A stretch of DNA of 64,000 bases from Dendrolimus kikuchii (GCA_019925095.2 CM034392.1:3355501-3419500), one strand, 5' to 3'. Shown: positions 20,757 through 31,505, counted from the first letter of the stretch. The notes: generated by a model from the sequence alone, not told the origin. Program-made: numbers and translations.

Positions 20757-21018
20757 TGTTGGAGTTGTAGCTGGCCCTATAGAAAAACTTTAGAGTTCTC
20801 AATTCAAATAAATTGGTTACCTAGCTACAATTACAAAATAACAGAGACTTTTTGGCAGTGTCATTGAAAAGTTAATCTCATATACATATAGTGGTAAAAG
20901 TGCAATAAAAACAATTTAAAACTTATTCAAATTGTAGTGACCAGTGATCTTAAGTTACTAACGTAACTATCCATCAAGAATCCATATTCTGCTAGGATAG
21001 GTGAGCTTACCTATAATA
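20757..21018 (+). repeat. copia 3' LTR
   Basis: Same start TGTTGGAGTTG and end CTATAATA as the 5' LTR, one base longer, followed by the duplicated ACAAG. Confidence 0.93.
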
Positions 21019-21023
21019 ACAAG
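21019..21023 (+). repeat. Target-site duplication ACAAG (right)
   Basis: Matches 16389-16393. Confidence 0.9.
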
Positions 21024-21144
21024 AAGCTCTAATATCGAACTCTGGAATTACTACCGCTACTGAGAAGAAGGATAAAAAGATGAAATACAATTACTGTAAA
21101 TTAGTAGGTCATCGAATGAGAAATTGTCAGAAGTGGATCAAAGA
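21024..21144 (+). pseudogene. Continuation of the older copia relic (zinc knuckle region)
   Basis: It resumes the interrupted relic: a K-rich stretch, then C-X2-C-X4-H-X4-C coding potential and AAGTGGAT, as at 17370-17430 of the younger element. Confidence 0.7.
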
Positions 21145-21458
21145 TTTTCAATAAGCTATCTATCCGTCATTTAAGTTACTAAAGATAACCAAATCTATCC
21201 TTTTGTCCTTATTAGCATTTCAATAACCTATCCACGGATAGCATTTCCTATCGAAACCAGCTATCTACCGAGCGGAGGACGGATAGCTTACTAGAGATAG
21301 GAACGGTCATACATTTGACGCTTACTTGCGTTTCAATATAAGTTTCAAGTTACTCTCCGATAGACGAAGCTATCTCTAGTAACGTCATTCGCCTATCTGT
21401 CAAAATCGGCCAGTAGGTAACTTAACTTTTTGAAAATAAATCGTAATTTCTATTAATA

Positions 21459-23075
21459 ATGGAATACTTTTGTAACGACGATAGCTATATGGAATTATTT
21501 CAAATGATAATTGATTGTAATGAAGACAGTGACAGTGATACCGATAGCACAAGGTTACAGAAGAAGCATAAACCACGTGTGAATTATATTTAAATGATTA
21601 CGAATTTGCATACAGAAGACTGAACAAAAGTGCTGTAAATGAATTAAAAAACTTAATACAACCCTATTTGAGTGTAAAATCTAAAAGGTGAGATTAATTT
21701 TAATGTTTTTATTAACTTAAGTACCTCTACATTTGTGATATCAAATTTCAATTAAGTTTTAACTTTTCCAAGAATCATGGTATATCTCCCCTTCATCAGT
21801 TGCTTCTGGCTCTACAATTCTATGCATTGGGTACCATGCTAGTGTCTATTGCAGATTTTATTGGAGTGTTAATAGCATCTGCTAGTAAGCTATAGCCAAA
21901 TTATACCCAAATTTTGTTATATTACAAAGTCTCACTCAACAAGAATTTTATAATATTACTGGGTTTCCCAGAGTACATGGTGTCATAGATGGCACTCATA
22001 TATTAATACATTCACCTAATAAGTATTTCACACTCTTAAATTTACATATACTCCTATTGTATATCTATACTTATCCACACTAAGTATCTATCTATACCTA
22101 TTTATAGGTCACAAAAAATATAATGTTTTTTGCAGATTTCAGCATAGGAGGCAATTTAGAAATAGAAAAGGAACATTCTCTATCAATGTCCAAGTTGTGT
22201 GCAATGCCTCATTGGTGTTTCAAAATGTTGTTGCTCGGTGGCCAGGATCCACTCATGATGCAACTATATTTAACCATTCTGATTTAAAAGGTATTTTAAA
22301 TTTGGTTGTTTATTGAGTAATAATATGTGACACATTTATTATTATTTGAATATGGCACTGGATTGTATAAAAATACTATTTTTAACAGATCATTATGAAC
22401 AAGGTGGGCTTGGGAATCGCTGGTTGCTTGATGATAGTGGCTATCCATGTAAGCCTTATCTTCTGACACCATTACTCAATCCAAATACTCCAGCTGAGCA
22501 ACTAAATAATGAATCACATATAAAAACAAGAAATACTATAGAAAGGTAAGCTTTGTTTAGTGTAACAGAATTTTGATCGTAATAATGGCTGTGTATCTTG
22601 ACATTAGTTCATATTTTGTCTTACACATAGTTCAACATAGAGTATTACTGTTCAGAATTCACCATGCATACTATGGCTTTTTAGGTTGTAATATGCTTAT
22701 GGAAGTAATAATTAAAGGCAACTAATTGATATTTATATTCATAAATAGATATTTATATTATAAGTTTAAGTAATTTTATCTAATGTAACATTATATAAGT
22801 GAAACATTATTATTGCAGGTGCATTGGTGTCTGGAAAAGAAGATTTTCTGTAGTGCCATTTGAAAAGCAGATTAAAACTAGAGATTGCAAGCCATTATTG
22901 TAGCCACTGCTATTCTGCATAATATGGCCAGAAGCATGAATTTGAAAGAAACAAAGCCAGAGATATCAATGCCTATTATAATATCACAGGAAAACAATAT
23001 AGTTGTTAATAATAACTTTCCTTCAGAATGTGCATCTGAAAGGCAATTACTAATAAATAATTATTTTCAAAGATA
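21459..23075 (+). pseudogene. HARBI1-like transposase, decayed
   Basis: PIF/Harbinger transposases are DDE nucleases that need a Myb-like partner for nuclear entry and end binding. Pieces in order: an N-terminus starting MEYFCNDDSYMELF (21459), a frameshift near 21594 into LNDYEFAYRRLNKSAVNELK, NHGISPLHQLLLALQFYALG (from about 21770), a later piece with IDGTHILIHSP (near 21985), NVQVVCNASLVFQNVVARWP then STHDATIF (22138-22293), and [20 protein letters not shown] then a LNPNTPAEQ block (22388-22547). A C-terminal piece (22819-23075) contains GVWKRRFSVVPFEKQIKTRD. Stops and shifts fall inside the exons, so no full-length enzyme can be read. The first two catalytic acidic positions can be placed (IDGTH and GSTHDA). 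Confidence 0.85.
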
Positions 23076-23348
23076 ATTATAAAAATATTGACTATTTCCA
23101 AAATAAAGATAGCATTATGTCATATGATTTCGTTTTATTTAGCTTTGCTATATTTATATCTAATGATTTAAGATTAAAATCAGTTTTAAATGAAACAATT
23201 TCATACAAAATTATGTTTTAATTCATATACACATACTCGCATACATATTCTATTCTACACTTAATTTAAACAAAATTACCTCACTTATAATTTAATTGCT
23301 ACATAATATACAACATATAAATTATTTGCCTTTTGAATTTAAATATAT

Positions 23349-24589
23349 TTAGCTAATAAAATCTCCTTTTCCTAATTTTTTAAGTTTTTTCTTTTTTCCT
23401 ACAAGGTACTCTGCCAAAGCATTTTCCCTACTTAGGCGATCTTTACATTTCTCCTCCTCCATCTTGTGTTTCTGTTTGACTGTAAAAAAAGGGTTAACAA
23501 GTTAATAAAATTGCTATAAATACTCAGACTTAATGATACTTTGAATGTAATATAGATGTTAATAAATAGCTTTGTGAATATTTACAAAAAGAAAGTTTTA
23601 ACTTAGCTACATAATTAATGCAAAAATTATAACAGTTGGGGTTAATTCATTAGCATTCATTGACTACCCGGCATATTAAAATAATTTATTTTCTATTGTC
23701 ACGAGTAGATGATATTGACTATCTGCACTAATTAGTGTTTGTGCTAACCCTTTCCCTAAACAAATAATTTCTATAAATAACTATACAACTAAAGTAAAAA
23801 CCAGTACTAACTAAATGCTATTCATAATGAATGCCTTATTTTTAAATACTGATAATAGTAGTAACATAACAACAACCTACCAAAACTACCAGTACCACTA
23901 GCCTTGCTTAAAAACCAATTATTCTGTTTAGGGGAAGGTGTCTCAAGAATTTGTATTTCTTTTGACAATTTCTCCTCATCACCACTTGTTTCCCCACCAA
24001 TAGTTGTAACATCACCCATCACTATATGCAAATTTGTTTCAGTTGTGGCATCTCCACCAAACTCCATAGAAAAGCCTTCGCATGTACTGCCCAAGAGTGA
24101 GGCTACTTTATCTAGCCTTTCATCCGGTAGAAAGTAGTCCTTACCACCTCCAGTCTGTAACAAAGAACATAATTATTTTAAATAAGTACCTGTCTCAAAA
24201 CAACTAAATTCAACGTGGTTGAACAATAAATTAAAATCACAAACCTTATGAAGGATGCTCCTCATGTTTGCACAGCGTTTGCGAGCTGATTTCTTTAAGT
24301 TTTCCCATTTCAAATGAAGTTGCACTGGAGTTCGCGGGTATATTGTGACCGAAGAGTTAAACTCATTGGTCAAGGTTTGCCAAGCCTGTTGCTTTAATTT
24401 ATTGTTAGAGGCATTTGTTGCCTTATTATTTATTATTTTATTGGCCGCCACAAGTAGTATCAGCAACATTGTCTCATCTCTTGACATCGGCGCTGATTTT
24501 GTTGACTGAAAACAGATTTCTATCAAAACGTGAACGGAATGTAAAATAAATTATCACCAAAGTAGTTTATAGATACTTACAGGTTTCAT
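23349..24589 (-). CDS. Myb/SANT-like partner protein of the Harbinger element, intact, four exons
   Basis: Exons 24589-24581, 24505-24245, 24154-23881 and 23479-23349 splice with GT/AG borders and matching phases (0, 0, 1) into 224 residues plus stop. Residues 1-3 come from a 9-base first exon (MKP). Residues 4-90 form a Myb/SANT-like trihelix of the zeste/MSANTD type, with SRDETMLLILLVAANK, KQQAWQTLTNEFN and PVQLHLKWENLKKSARKR. The middle is acidic and Ser/Thr-rich. The tail is a charged helix with many Glu and Lys residues ending KKKLKKLGKGDFIS. In this superfamily the partner binds DNA and carries the transposase into the nucleus. Here the partner is intact while the transposase is not, so its present role is open. 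Confidence 0.82.
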
Positions 24590-25155
24590 TTTATTCTACA
24601 CAAAATTAAACATAAGAAATAAGATACAAGAAAGTCGTGAAACGCTTTTAAACAAAACAAAAACACAAAATGACAACTGCCAGTTGTTAAACCATACACG
24701 TTTCGTTTCATTATTGATTTTATTAAAAAGCACGATAAATCAAATGAAAAAAAAATATTCCTATTTATGTTTTGATTTGTCGTTGTAAAAAAGTAATTTA
24801 TCATTGTAAATAATACAATAAACAAATAAATAAAACAAAATTTAAGTCTAGTTTTAAGCGTAACGTCGTTAAATGGTTATCGTAGAACGGAACGTTTCAA
24901 GAGGCTTGGATAAGTGAGAGGGAAGAAGCTATCTATCGTTAGCTATGGATAGATAGCACTTATCCTTGATTGTGAAACGCAAACAAGGGATAGATTTACT
25001 GTTACTGATGGTCGGGGATAGCGATCTATCTGTAATCTCAGATAAGTTATTGAAAACGGCCGAAAGTTCGCCATTGGTATGAAAAATTAATTTTCGAAGT
25101 TTAACTTCCTTATTTATTCTTTATAACATAACATAACTATATAATTACCTTCTAG

Positions 25156-25340
25156 GGAGAAAAAATGGGTAACAATAGGCGAGACAACAATGAAAATTTA
25201 CAAATGGGTTCCGATTTCCACAAATGAACAGAAGAAGAAACACGCGGCTAAAAGGGAAAATAAAGAAAATACTTTAACACCTAAAAAAATTCATGACTCC
25301 TCTAATTCGAACTTTGGAATGGCGGAAGATTCAAACACAT
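25156..25340 (+). CDS. BCL7: BCL7-like internal exon (conserved core)
   Basis: The acceptor TACCTTCTAG precedes it and the donor is GTAAGTTT. It reads KKWVTIGETTMKIYKWVPIS, then a Lys/Glu-rich stretch, then SSNSNFGMAEDSNT. It lies 100 bases past the Harbinger right end. Confidence 0.87.
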
Positions 25341-26041
25341 GTAAGTTTCATCTCCAGTTACATTTATAACAAATAATTTAACATGGTGGCCATGGTATGG
25401 AAGAATATCAATGGAAGTTTGTTTCAAAACAAAGTTAGTTAGGTACACCAGTAGGCAATCAATTTGAGCATGAATTTGAACAGTGCAGTATCTATACTCC
25501 ACCCCAGTGGGGGTCAGTTTGTATACTAGCTCAAAGGAACAAAAAGATGGTCATTAAGTCTATTGTGGTGCTAGGTTATAAGTTTCATCATTATTTGCCC
25601 ACAGTGTATTCAGGTAAAGTTAGTCTTTTTATTGTTTCCTTATGTTATAAATGAACTGTGTGTTGATGGAAAATCATTATATTTTGGATAATTCACACTA
25701 TATCTTTATAAATTATAGCCTATGTGTTATTCTGATGTGTAAGCTATATTACTGTAAAGTGTCATCAAAATTCATTCAGTAGTTTTTGTGTGAAAGAGTA
25801 ACAAACATACATCTATACATCCATAAATACATTCTTACAAACTTTCGCGTTTATAATATTTAATATAGAGATTATGAATAGCAGTTGGTATTTTATAAAA
25901 TTTTATTTTACAGGCTTTTCAACAGTAAGTGACTCTCAGGGTCCTACTGAGTTCACATCAACCCACCTGAATTTCTCTGAAGATTCCAACTCCCAAAGTA
26001 GTGGTACAACAACACCAGCTAAACGGTTAAAAACGGACTGA
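25156..26041 (+). CDS. BCL7: BCL7-family SWI/SNF (BAF) subunit, last two coding exons
   Basis: BCL7 proteins are small accessory subunits of the SWI/SNF chromatin remodelling complex. Exons 25156-25340 and 25914-26041 join in phase 1. The first reads EKKWVTIGETTMKIYKWVPI, the family core that follows the N-terminal arginine-rich segment. It begins with one base that completes a codon, which fits the Trp of the conserved KWEKKW block. The second exon reads FSEDSNSQSSGTTTPAKRLK then TD and stop, the conserved Ser-rich end of the family. The N-terminal exon was not found upstream; that intron would have to contain the copia and Harbinger elements. A candidate AATAAA lies at 26313. Confidence 0.85.
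25690..25869 (-). mobile_element. Helitron 5' fragment in BCL7 intron
   Basis: On the minus strand it opens TCTCTATATTAAATATTATA then AACGCGAAAG and carries the Helitron block that includes ACTACTGAATGAATTTTGAT. No 3' CTRR end was found. Confidence 0.55.
25914..26041 (+). CDS. BCL7: BCL7-like last coding exon
   Basis: The acceptor is TTTTACAG. It reads STVSDSQGPTEFTSTHLNFS, then EDSNSQSSGTTTPAKRLKTD, and stops at 26039-26041. Confidence 0.87.
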
Positions 26042-26801
26042 ATCAAAGAGCAGTAAAGCTCCTTTCTGGAGTCAGTGGTACTATAAGAACAATATTTTAA
26101 TGGTAATGAATTATTAATTAATTTGAATGATTAATTAATTAGTTTTAATTTTAATGTGTGACGTGTGTATTATAATTGTTATATACTGACTTAAGAAGAT
26201 TTTAAGTTTTAAATGTGTAAGATTTATTGAACAAATTTTAAGTACTATTTCTACACTATTTATGTAAACTACAGGATCTACTTTTCAATCATCAGATAAA
26301 AGTTATCAGTCGAATAAATTATAACCTGGTTAAATACACAAGTGAAACAATACAATAGGTTTAGTAATGGAATTGTTATTTTCAATTTTCCCATGTGGTT
26401 TCTTGTATAGAAAAACTTATACTTGGTAATTGAATAATTGGCCCTAAGTCATGCAAATGCTACACATAAAATGACTTAATATAGTTTAGATAGGTTACAT
26501 AAATAGTTTTGATCTTATCTCCTGGAATATGGGGAAAATTCACTGAAGATATAAATTTTTAAACTAAATGGTCAAATTCAAGGAATAACCACAAACCACG
26601 TTGTCACTTATGAAATTATAAAAGTGGACTTGTTTGTTCTTGATTTGAACATTCAAATGCTGCATTTTCATATATGTTTAGAATTACTACGAATTTGTTT
26701 AGGGTTTCACAGACAAGACTTGAAAATTACTGTCATGTCATGAAATGGCAAAACTCATATCCTACGTTTTATAATAAGGACAAACTATGTACAGGAATGA
26801 G
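26042..26801. other. BCL7-like 3'UTR and flank
   Basis: AT-rich, with a candidate poly(A) signal at 26313-26318. No other gene or element was recognised. Confidence 0.5.
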
Positions 26802-27304
26802 ATAATAGTACATTATGGTACTAGTGTGTAACATTGGTGATTACCGCCGAGGCGCCATTGAGACTCGAGCCGTAGGCGAGGGTCTTAAGAGAGCCGAGGA
26901 CGGTAATCATCAATACACACGTGTATCATACGACGTTTTTCAACACACTTGTGAATAAAATAACAACAAAAACTCATTTTATTTAGTAGATAAAAAAAAG
27001 TTATATATGAGTGAAAGTTTTATTTATTAAACACGTACGAGTTGAAATTATCTATTTAAATAAGAAGTTGCATGCAATGAGCAAGCAATAGGAACATTAA
27101 TTTATTTGTTCTATAGAACACGATCTTTTTTTTTTTAATAAAAACTTTTTTAAGAACAAAGCAACTCAACCAATACAATTAAAAAAAAAACTATAACTCA
27201 CTAGTGAGTTATAATGTTTTTTACTCACAGTTTGATAATGGGTGTCATTCTGTGCCTAATTGCGGTGACCATAGAGCCACTTTATGAGCAAGTGTGTTGA
27301 AAAG
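26802..27304 (+). mobile_element. 500-bp palindrome-bearing repeat, copy 2
   Basis: Inverted counterpart of 12495-12998 at high identity along its whole length. It carries the same 22-bp palindrome (about 27192-27213) and the TTTTCAACACACTTG inverted pair at 26934 and 27304. Confidence 0.75.
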
Positions 27305-28748
27305 TAATTTATTATATTATAATTATAATAGGTCATTACACCATGCAGTATACAGGAGGGACCGTTTCCCTAAATCAGTAATATAAAAAAGAGCCAAAAT
27401 CTATAGCTAGACAATGACCACCCTATACCAGGTCCTACGTTGTGTAATAACATGGAAGAAGTCTTTTTCCATGGTAATAAGAAGTTTAGGTTTAACAATG
27501 ACTTGTGCTATATATTGTTACGAATTTGTAGGGGACTTGTAAGATGTATATTCGAAAATGCCGTTGGAATTATCACAAAGTTTATTAGAACTACACACAC
27601 GTAATTCACAGTTCTTACAAGTATAGCCGAAAGCAAGAAAACCAAACTGTAGGGCAGACAATCGTTATCACATAAATCTTCAGAGTTATAAGATACTCGC
27701 TCCGAAAGTGCACTAGGTAACGCCTCTTTCGCAGTCAGAACGCGACTGGCGCATTTCCTGACAGACCGACCTTCATCCATTTGTAAATTAGATATGGGCT
27801 CCTAGCAGCATGCCGCCACTGGTTCTTGTAATTTTTACATGGTCGGCTTCATGGCTTCTCAGAATTCGCATGAAATACCAAGAGAGAAAAGAAGGTTTTA
27901 TAACGTCTTACGGCGACGTGAAGAAAGAGATCAGCGCGAACAATCGATCACTCAAATTCAAAGGGGTAATAAGACACCTGCAAAGGATTAGTGTCGGCTT
28001 GCAACAATATAATAACAGCCCATATGTGTTAATCACTAAGCTACCACGGCTTGCAGTGTAACTGGCTTGTTGCTTGTAAATGTTACAAAGTATTTTGTAG
28101 TGACTATAGCCTGCTTTATAATTTAATATACAGTCGGTCGAGATGAAGAACTTTCTGCATTTGTTTGCTATTTGAAAAAAAGTCCAATTAGTTGTTTTTA
28201 AAGTGAGCTCTTAGATGTTAATTCAAGTTTCTTCAGTCCATTTTCACTTAAGTATTATATAAAAATCTTGCAATCTGCGGGATTAAAATGGCTAGTTTGG
28301 CAGTATCATATGACTGCGCTAAATGACACGTCGATATGCAATATGACGTCCAGTATATCTAGGGTGCGTTTCACCAGGAACTCGCAACGCTCAAAATGCC
28401 CCCTTCAGCCATTCCACATTAGGACCGTGATCATTATGGTCGCGGCGAAAACGTTACAAATGACGTCATAATTTTCGTTCACGCTGAGCTCACAACAACT
28501 CATCTCAAGAGGTGGATCGAAGTGGATGTTCAAAAATTTGGCGCAATTTTTAAATTTAATGGTCAGAGAAAAAATTACTTAGGAATTCATACAAAGTAGT
28601 CGGATTAGATCGAATTTCGACGTTACGAGTTCCTAAAAAGCTATTCTCATTACGACTTAGGGGATTTATAATGAGTTTTTATCATAATAAAAACATAAAT
28701 GTACTTATAAATTAATATAAGTAATATGTGTATTTCAGTTGTATATTA
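27305..28748. other. Unassigned stretch
   Basis: A TGTTACGAATTTG start at 27516 is LTR-like, but no second copy or internal retroelement region was found. The short frames at 27508-27780 and 27810-28061 match nothing recognised. Confidence 0.35.
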
Positions 28749-28749
28749 T

Positions 28750-28885
28750 CCGCAAGAGTTAACTTGAGACCTGAGCGGAATGCGCGCCCCCCTCCCAACC
28801 CTCGCCTTCTTACCGCTCTCGCCATCGACGCGTCAGTACCTCGCGTTTACGTCATCCGAGTGAAGTCTGAAGTTAACTCTTGCGG
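28750..28885. mobile_element. Small MITE with 16-bp perfect inverted ends
   Basis: CCGCAAGAGTTAACTT at 28750-28765 is mirrored exactly at 28870-28885. The interior is GC-rich and non-coding. The transposon class is not assigned. Confidence 0.6.
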
Positions 28886-28956
28886 GTTGTACTATCTATT
28901 TCTTATTGCATGAGTTACATCGCCAGATTAGTTTAAAATATTCTTTAAGCTAGGTT

Positions 28957-29010
28957 GCCTGGAAGAGATTGTTTTAAGCGATAAGGCCGCCTATTGTTTT
29001 TACCATTACC
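28957..29010 (+). mobile_element. CR1/jockey-like LINE 3' region fragment
   Basis: GGTTGCCTGGAAGAGATTG, then AAGCGATAAGGCCGCC, is the marker block of this LINE family just upstream of its tail. The tail is missing here. Confidence 0.55.
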
Positions 29011-29872
29011 ATGGAATGTATTTTTTTAACATATAAAAGTTAAGGTATACAAATTATAACGTAATCACTAAGCTTTTGATGTATTTTTAAATGTCACAAA
29101 TTGCATTGTTTATATCAACGTATAAAACACTATAATCCGTTACACTTGAGTTTATGATTTTAGCACTTGCAAGCAAGTGAAACGGGTAACTACGCTGTTG
29201 TGAGACTGACGTTGTGATTGATTAGTGGAACGCTCCCGTCACGTTTACGCTTTCAAGCTTTCCGTGTGTGTTATATGTTATTTAAGCCAGTTATGTTTTG
29301 TGTCTGTACATGTCTTGATAATCGCTGCTATCAAACATAGCTCAAGAATTTATTGTAAATAATTTATTTTTTTGTAATTAAATGGAATGCTAGGTTAATT
29401 TTATGTGATTCAGCAGAAATAGGTTAAAATTTGTAAAAAATATGTTAGGATAATTAGTATAACTTGTGTAATAATAAAAATAATAATCTAATCTCTATTT
29501 GTGTGGTATTATCATTAATGAAGAAAACTAAGGAATGATAATTGTCCATAATTAAAACAACATTTTAACAGTTTTTAGCGCAGCATTTTATTTGATTATT
29601 ATTTTGACGTTTCGGCTATTTTTCAGTAGCCGTGATCATGGCAGACAAAGATGTCAAGTGTCGATGAGTAATTTTAAAGTTATTATGTAGCCTACCCTTA
29701 TGCTGTGCTCTGTGGGGGAGCGTATCTAATTTACCACCGCTACGCAAAATGTGGCTTGAGGAGAAACGTCGCAAGAGACTTCAGCGATATTCGAAATAAA
29801 ATACCGCGCTTAAAATCGTTAAAACGTAGTGTTACTTAAGCGTACTAGTCGCGAAAATCCTGGCTAGTCGAC
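29011..29872. other. Unassigned AT-rich stretch
   Basis: No exon or element boundary was recognised apart from a TTTCGGCTATTTTTCAGTAG block near 29610 of the kind found in insect repeats. Confidence 0.35.
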
Positions 29873-30002
29873 CAGTGCAAAACGTGAATCGCAACACACT
29901 CTTGCGACAAAGTTGGCGCCACCAGTCTTCCTGGCGTTCATTCTGGTTTTTATAGAAACTTTGACGCAACGCCTTTTTTCAACTTAAATCAGTCATAAAT
30001 TG

Positions 30003-30215
30003 ACGGCCTCTGTGGTTGAGCGGACTAAGCACTAGCCGGCCGAGCTCATGCAGCAGATGCTTGGGGGCTTAGATTCCTGGCATGGTAAATTTCGTAAACG
30101 ACCTTTTCGGTTATTTACTGTGGTCTGGGTGTCTGAGATTGGCCCGAGAGTGGTCAGTTGTGTATTACCCATAACACAAGCGTAACTTTCTTGCCTTGGG
30201 GATATACAAGTGTGT
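30003..30215 (+). mobile_element. tRNA-related SINE-like repeat
   Basis: CTGTGGTTGAGCGGACTAAG resembles a pol III A box region, and GGCTTAGATTCCTGGC about 55 bases on resembles a degenerate B box. An A-rich stretch follows near 30215. It lies inside the long-TIR element. Confidence 0.45.
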
Positions 30216-30255
30216 TAAAAACAAAACAAAATTCGGACTCTCAATTTATGACTCA

Positions 30256-30445
30256 CTAGCGGCCCGGCGCGGTTTCACCCGCGCTCTGTCCCGCTCCCGT
30301 CATGTTATATAGCCTATGACACTCGCTGTTAACGTAGCTTTTGAACAGTAAAAGATTTTTTTATGTCGGTTTAGTAGATCCAGAGATTACCCCCCTACAA
30401 CCTCACAAACTCACAAACTTTACCTCTTTATAATATTAGTATAGA
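30256..30445 (-). mobile_element. Short Helitron, twin of 11528-11720
   Basis: On the minus strand it runs from TCTATACTAATATTATAAAG to GCCGGGCCGCTAG with the hairpin GCGCGGGTGAAACCGCGC and A/T flanks. Confidence 0.85.
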
Positions 30446-30778
30446 TTTATGTTTTAAATAATTAAGACGTTCCTTGAAAGTTTTAGTTCAGATTTTCTAT
30501 AAAAACAAGAATGGACACCGGAAACACTGGTGGCGCCACTTTGTCGTACGAGTGTGTTGCGAGTTACGTTTTGCACTGGACGATTGTAATTCGTACTCTT
30601 TTTCCATGGTTACTATTAAAATGATGCATTTATTTATGTATACATTAAGCCGATATTGTACGGTTTAATTTCTGTCTTTCAATTTGGATGAATCAACCAA
30701 AGTGATCCCTATAAGTCATTTAACACGTTACCTGCCAAGTCTGTTTATAATTATGTCGGACATATTCGGACCTAGAAG

Positions 30779-31505
30779 TCATGGTAGCGTAATGGCTAGA
30801 TCGTCGTCAGCCATTCGCAGTCCACTGTTGAACGTAGGCCTCACCAAATCGGCACCACTCATCCCTGTCCTACGACTTCCTCATCCAGCGCTACCGGCGA
30901 CCTTGCGCGGTCGTCAGTCCATCGGGCTGGAGGGCGTCCGACACTACGTTTACCGAGACGCAGTCTCCACTCCAGGACTCGTCTGCTCCATCGGCCATCG
31001 GTCCTGCGGCAGACGTGACCGGCTCACTGCCACTTCAACTTGCTAATTTTGCGAGCTTTGTTGGTTACCTTGGTTCTCTTACGGATATCCTCATTTCTAA
31101 TTTTATCAATAAGAAAAACACTTAACATAGTTCGCTCCATAGCCCGTAGAGCGACTTGGAACTTGTGGACCAATCCTGCCGTCATTGCCCACGTCTCGGC
31201 CCCGTAGGTCGGGACGGGGAGGACGCACTGCTCGAAGACTTGTCTTCAAGCATTGCGGGATGGTCGACGAGAACGCGCGCCTCGAATTCAAAGAGCGCGG
31301 TTTCGAGTTCTAGCCGAAACGCATGTAACTCTTAGGCAGTTTTTCGACCTAATGTGTATAACAACGGTGAAGAAAAATATTGTGACGAAACCTGCACATC
31401 GAGATAATCGATGTGTCAAACCTGCCAAGCCGCCTTGGACAGGAGGGTATACTGTGCGTTCCCCTATAGGGGGACGCCCGAGTCCAACTGTGGGACATTT
31501 GTGAG
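30779..31505 (+). mobile_element. tRNA-derived SINE split by a LINE fragment
   Basis: The SINE head (GTGGTAGCGTAATGGCTAGA) is at 30779-30809. The rest (B-box region, then GAAACCTGCACATCGAGATA and AACCTGCCAAGCCGCC) resumes near 31270 and ends about 31505. The intervening 460 bases are a minus-strand LINE piece. Confidence 0.7.
30810..31262 (-). pseudogene. LINE reverse transcriptase C-terminal fragment
   Basis: On the minus strand it reads FEQCVLPVPTYGAETWAMTA, then RAMERTMLSV, then VLEWRLRLGKRSVGRPPARW with stops. This is the tail of an endonuclease/reverse-transcriptase type LINE of a different family from the RTE-like copies. It is inserted in a SINE. Confidence 0.75.

Larger units (their letters stand above)
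16394..21018 (+). mobile_element. Complete Ty1/copia LTR retrotransposon
   Basis: Two LTRs (16394-16654 and 20757-21018) enclose a gag-pol frame in the order gag, protease, integrase, reverse transcriptase, RNase H, the order that defines Ty1/copia. The 4.6-kb length is usual for the group. The LTRs differ at about six to eight positions by eye, roughly 2-3%, so the insertion is moderately recent. It is nested in an older relic of a related element. One in-frame stop and a changed protease site suggest that this copy is not autonomous. Confidence 0.97.
21145..25056 (+). mobile_element. PIF/Harbinger DNA transposon with two genes
   Basis: The outer ends TTTTCAATAAGCTATCT and, inverted at 25040-25056, TTTTCAATAACTTATCT match at 15 of 17 positions. 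Inside each end lie many CTATC/GATAG words and an inverted TTGCGTTTC/GAAACGCAA pair. Between them are a HARBI1-like transposase on the plus strand and a Myb/SANT-like gene on the minus strand, the two-gene plan typical of this superfamily. No 3-bp target duplication was evident. Confidence 0.85.
29873..30578. mobile_element. Long-TIR DNA element with two nested insertions
   Basis: The ends CAGTGCAAAACGT and, inverted, CAGTGCAAAACGTAA extend into arms of roughly 95 bp that share GCAACACACTC, CGACAAAGT, GGCGCCACCAGT and TTTTTATAGAAA. CAGTG is an hAT-like start, but no 8-bp duplication was seen. The middle holds a tRNA-related repeat (30003-30215) and a Helitron (30256-30445). Confidence 0.7.

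Noticed and set aside
22346..22549. Plus-strand 67-codon frame as an independent small gene
   Set aside because: It is an exon of the decayed HARBI1-like transposase.
27508..28061. Two short frames of 90 and 83 codons
   Set aside because: No recognisable domain, no splice or poly(A) context; expected by chance at this length.
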